Shown one piece after another: positions 5,844-5,931 of a stretch of 5,931 nt of DNA. Origin of the DNA: DATFML01 sp964571225 (lineage in GTDB: Bacteria > Pseudomonadota > Gammaproteobacteria > DATFLG01); the NCBI GenBank assembly GCA_964571225.1, contig CAZNBB010000182.1:1-5931 (forward strand), written 5' to 3'. The notes beneath the pieces are model-generated. The model was given only the letters and a program-made list of their open reading frames with translations, had not been told where the DNA came from and did no database searches. How positions within the stretch are numbered: the first letter of the stretch is position 1; each line of letters opens with the position of its first letter. The translations under genes and the position numbers were made by a program.

Positions 5844-5931
5844 GTAGGTTGGGCTGACAAAGGAAGCCCAACAGGACAGCGGTGCAGATGACGACCGTCT
5901 GTTGGGCTTCGCGTTGCTCAGCCCAACCTAC
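5844..5931. repeat. REPIN/BIME-like inverted REP doublet, GTTGGGCT family (may extend past window)
   Basis: The ends, 5844-5857 and 5918-5931, are perfect 14-bp inverted repeats, and the right one finishes on the last base of the window. Each end is a GTAG-headed hairpin. The left unit has head 5844-5847 and arms 5848-5855 and 5865-5872. The right unit, inverted, has head 5931-5928 and arms 5920-5927 and 5901-5908. The inner arms also pair with each other over 10 bp (5865-5874 with 5899-5908), so the RNA or single strand can fold either as two hairpins or as one long one. The design matches the element at 4206-4337 with a different core sequence. Lying 127 bp after the pilU stop, it could act as a transcript-end structure, although no U run is visible. 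Confidence 0.75.

Overview
This window is high-GC DNA from a gammaproteobacterium. The evidence is the run glnE-ilvE-zf-CHCC protein, an order I associate with gammaproteobacteria such as Pseudomonas and the purple-sulfur/Ectothiorhodospira-type lineages, together with a type IVa pilus retraction-type ATPase. The exact genus cannot be read from the sequence.

Layout. Minus strand, read right to left: glnE (4106-1182, complete), ilvE (1099-179, complete) and the first 39 codons of a small CHCC zinc-finger protein (117-1, running off the left edge). The three genes point the same way with gaps of 82 and 61 nt and no convincing internal promoter, so they probably form one transcription unit. A 14-bp perfect hairpin lies between ilvE and the zinc-finger gene. 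Plus strand: one complete pilU-type gene (4559-5716), transcribed divergently from glnE.

The 452-bp glnE/pilU divergent intergenic region and the 215 bp after pilU hold the non-coding interest. Each contains a doublet of inverted REP-like palindromes whose outer ends carry GTAG: 4206-4337, core GGTGGGTTA, and 5844-5931, core GTTGGGCT. They have different sequences but the same design, which is that of REPIN/BIME elements mobilised by RAYT transposases. A degenerate third REP-like half lies at 4159-4173. A perfect 14-bp palindrome (4431-4444) lies upstream of pilU. A run of five CACGGAA units, mostly spaced 9 bp, follows pilU.

Function. GlnE adjusts glutamine synthetase activity to nitrogen status, and IlvE moves amino groups between glutamate and the branched-chain amino acids, so the minus-strand genes share a nitrogen/amino-acid theme. 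PilU is an accessory motor of twitching motility and is functionally unrelated. I see no sign of a novel multi-gene system; the genes are ordinary core genes, and the most unusual content is the pair of REPIN-like elements flanking pilU.
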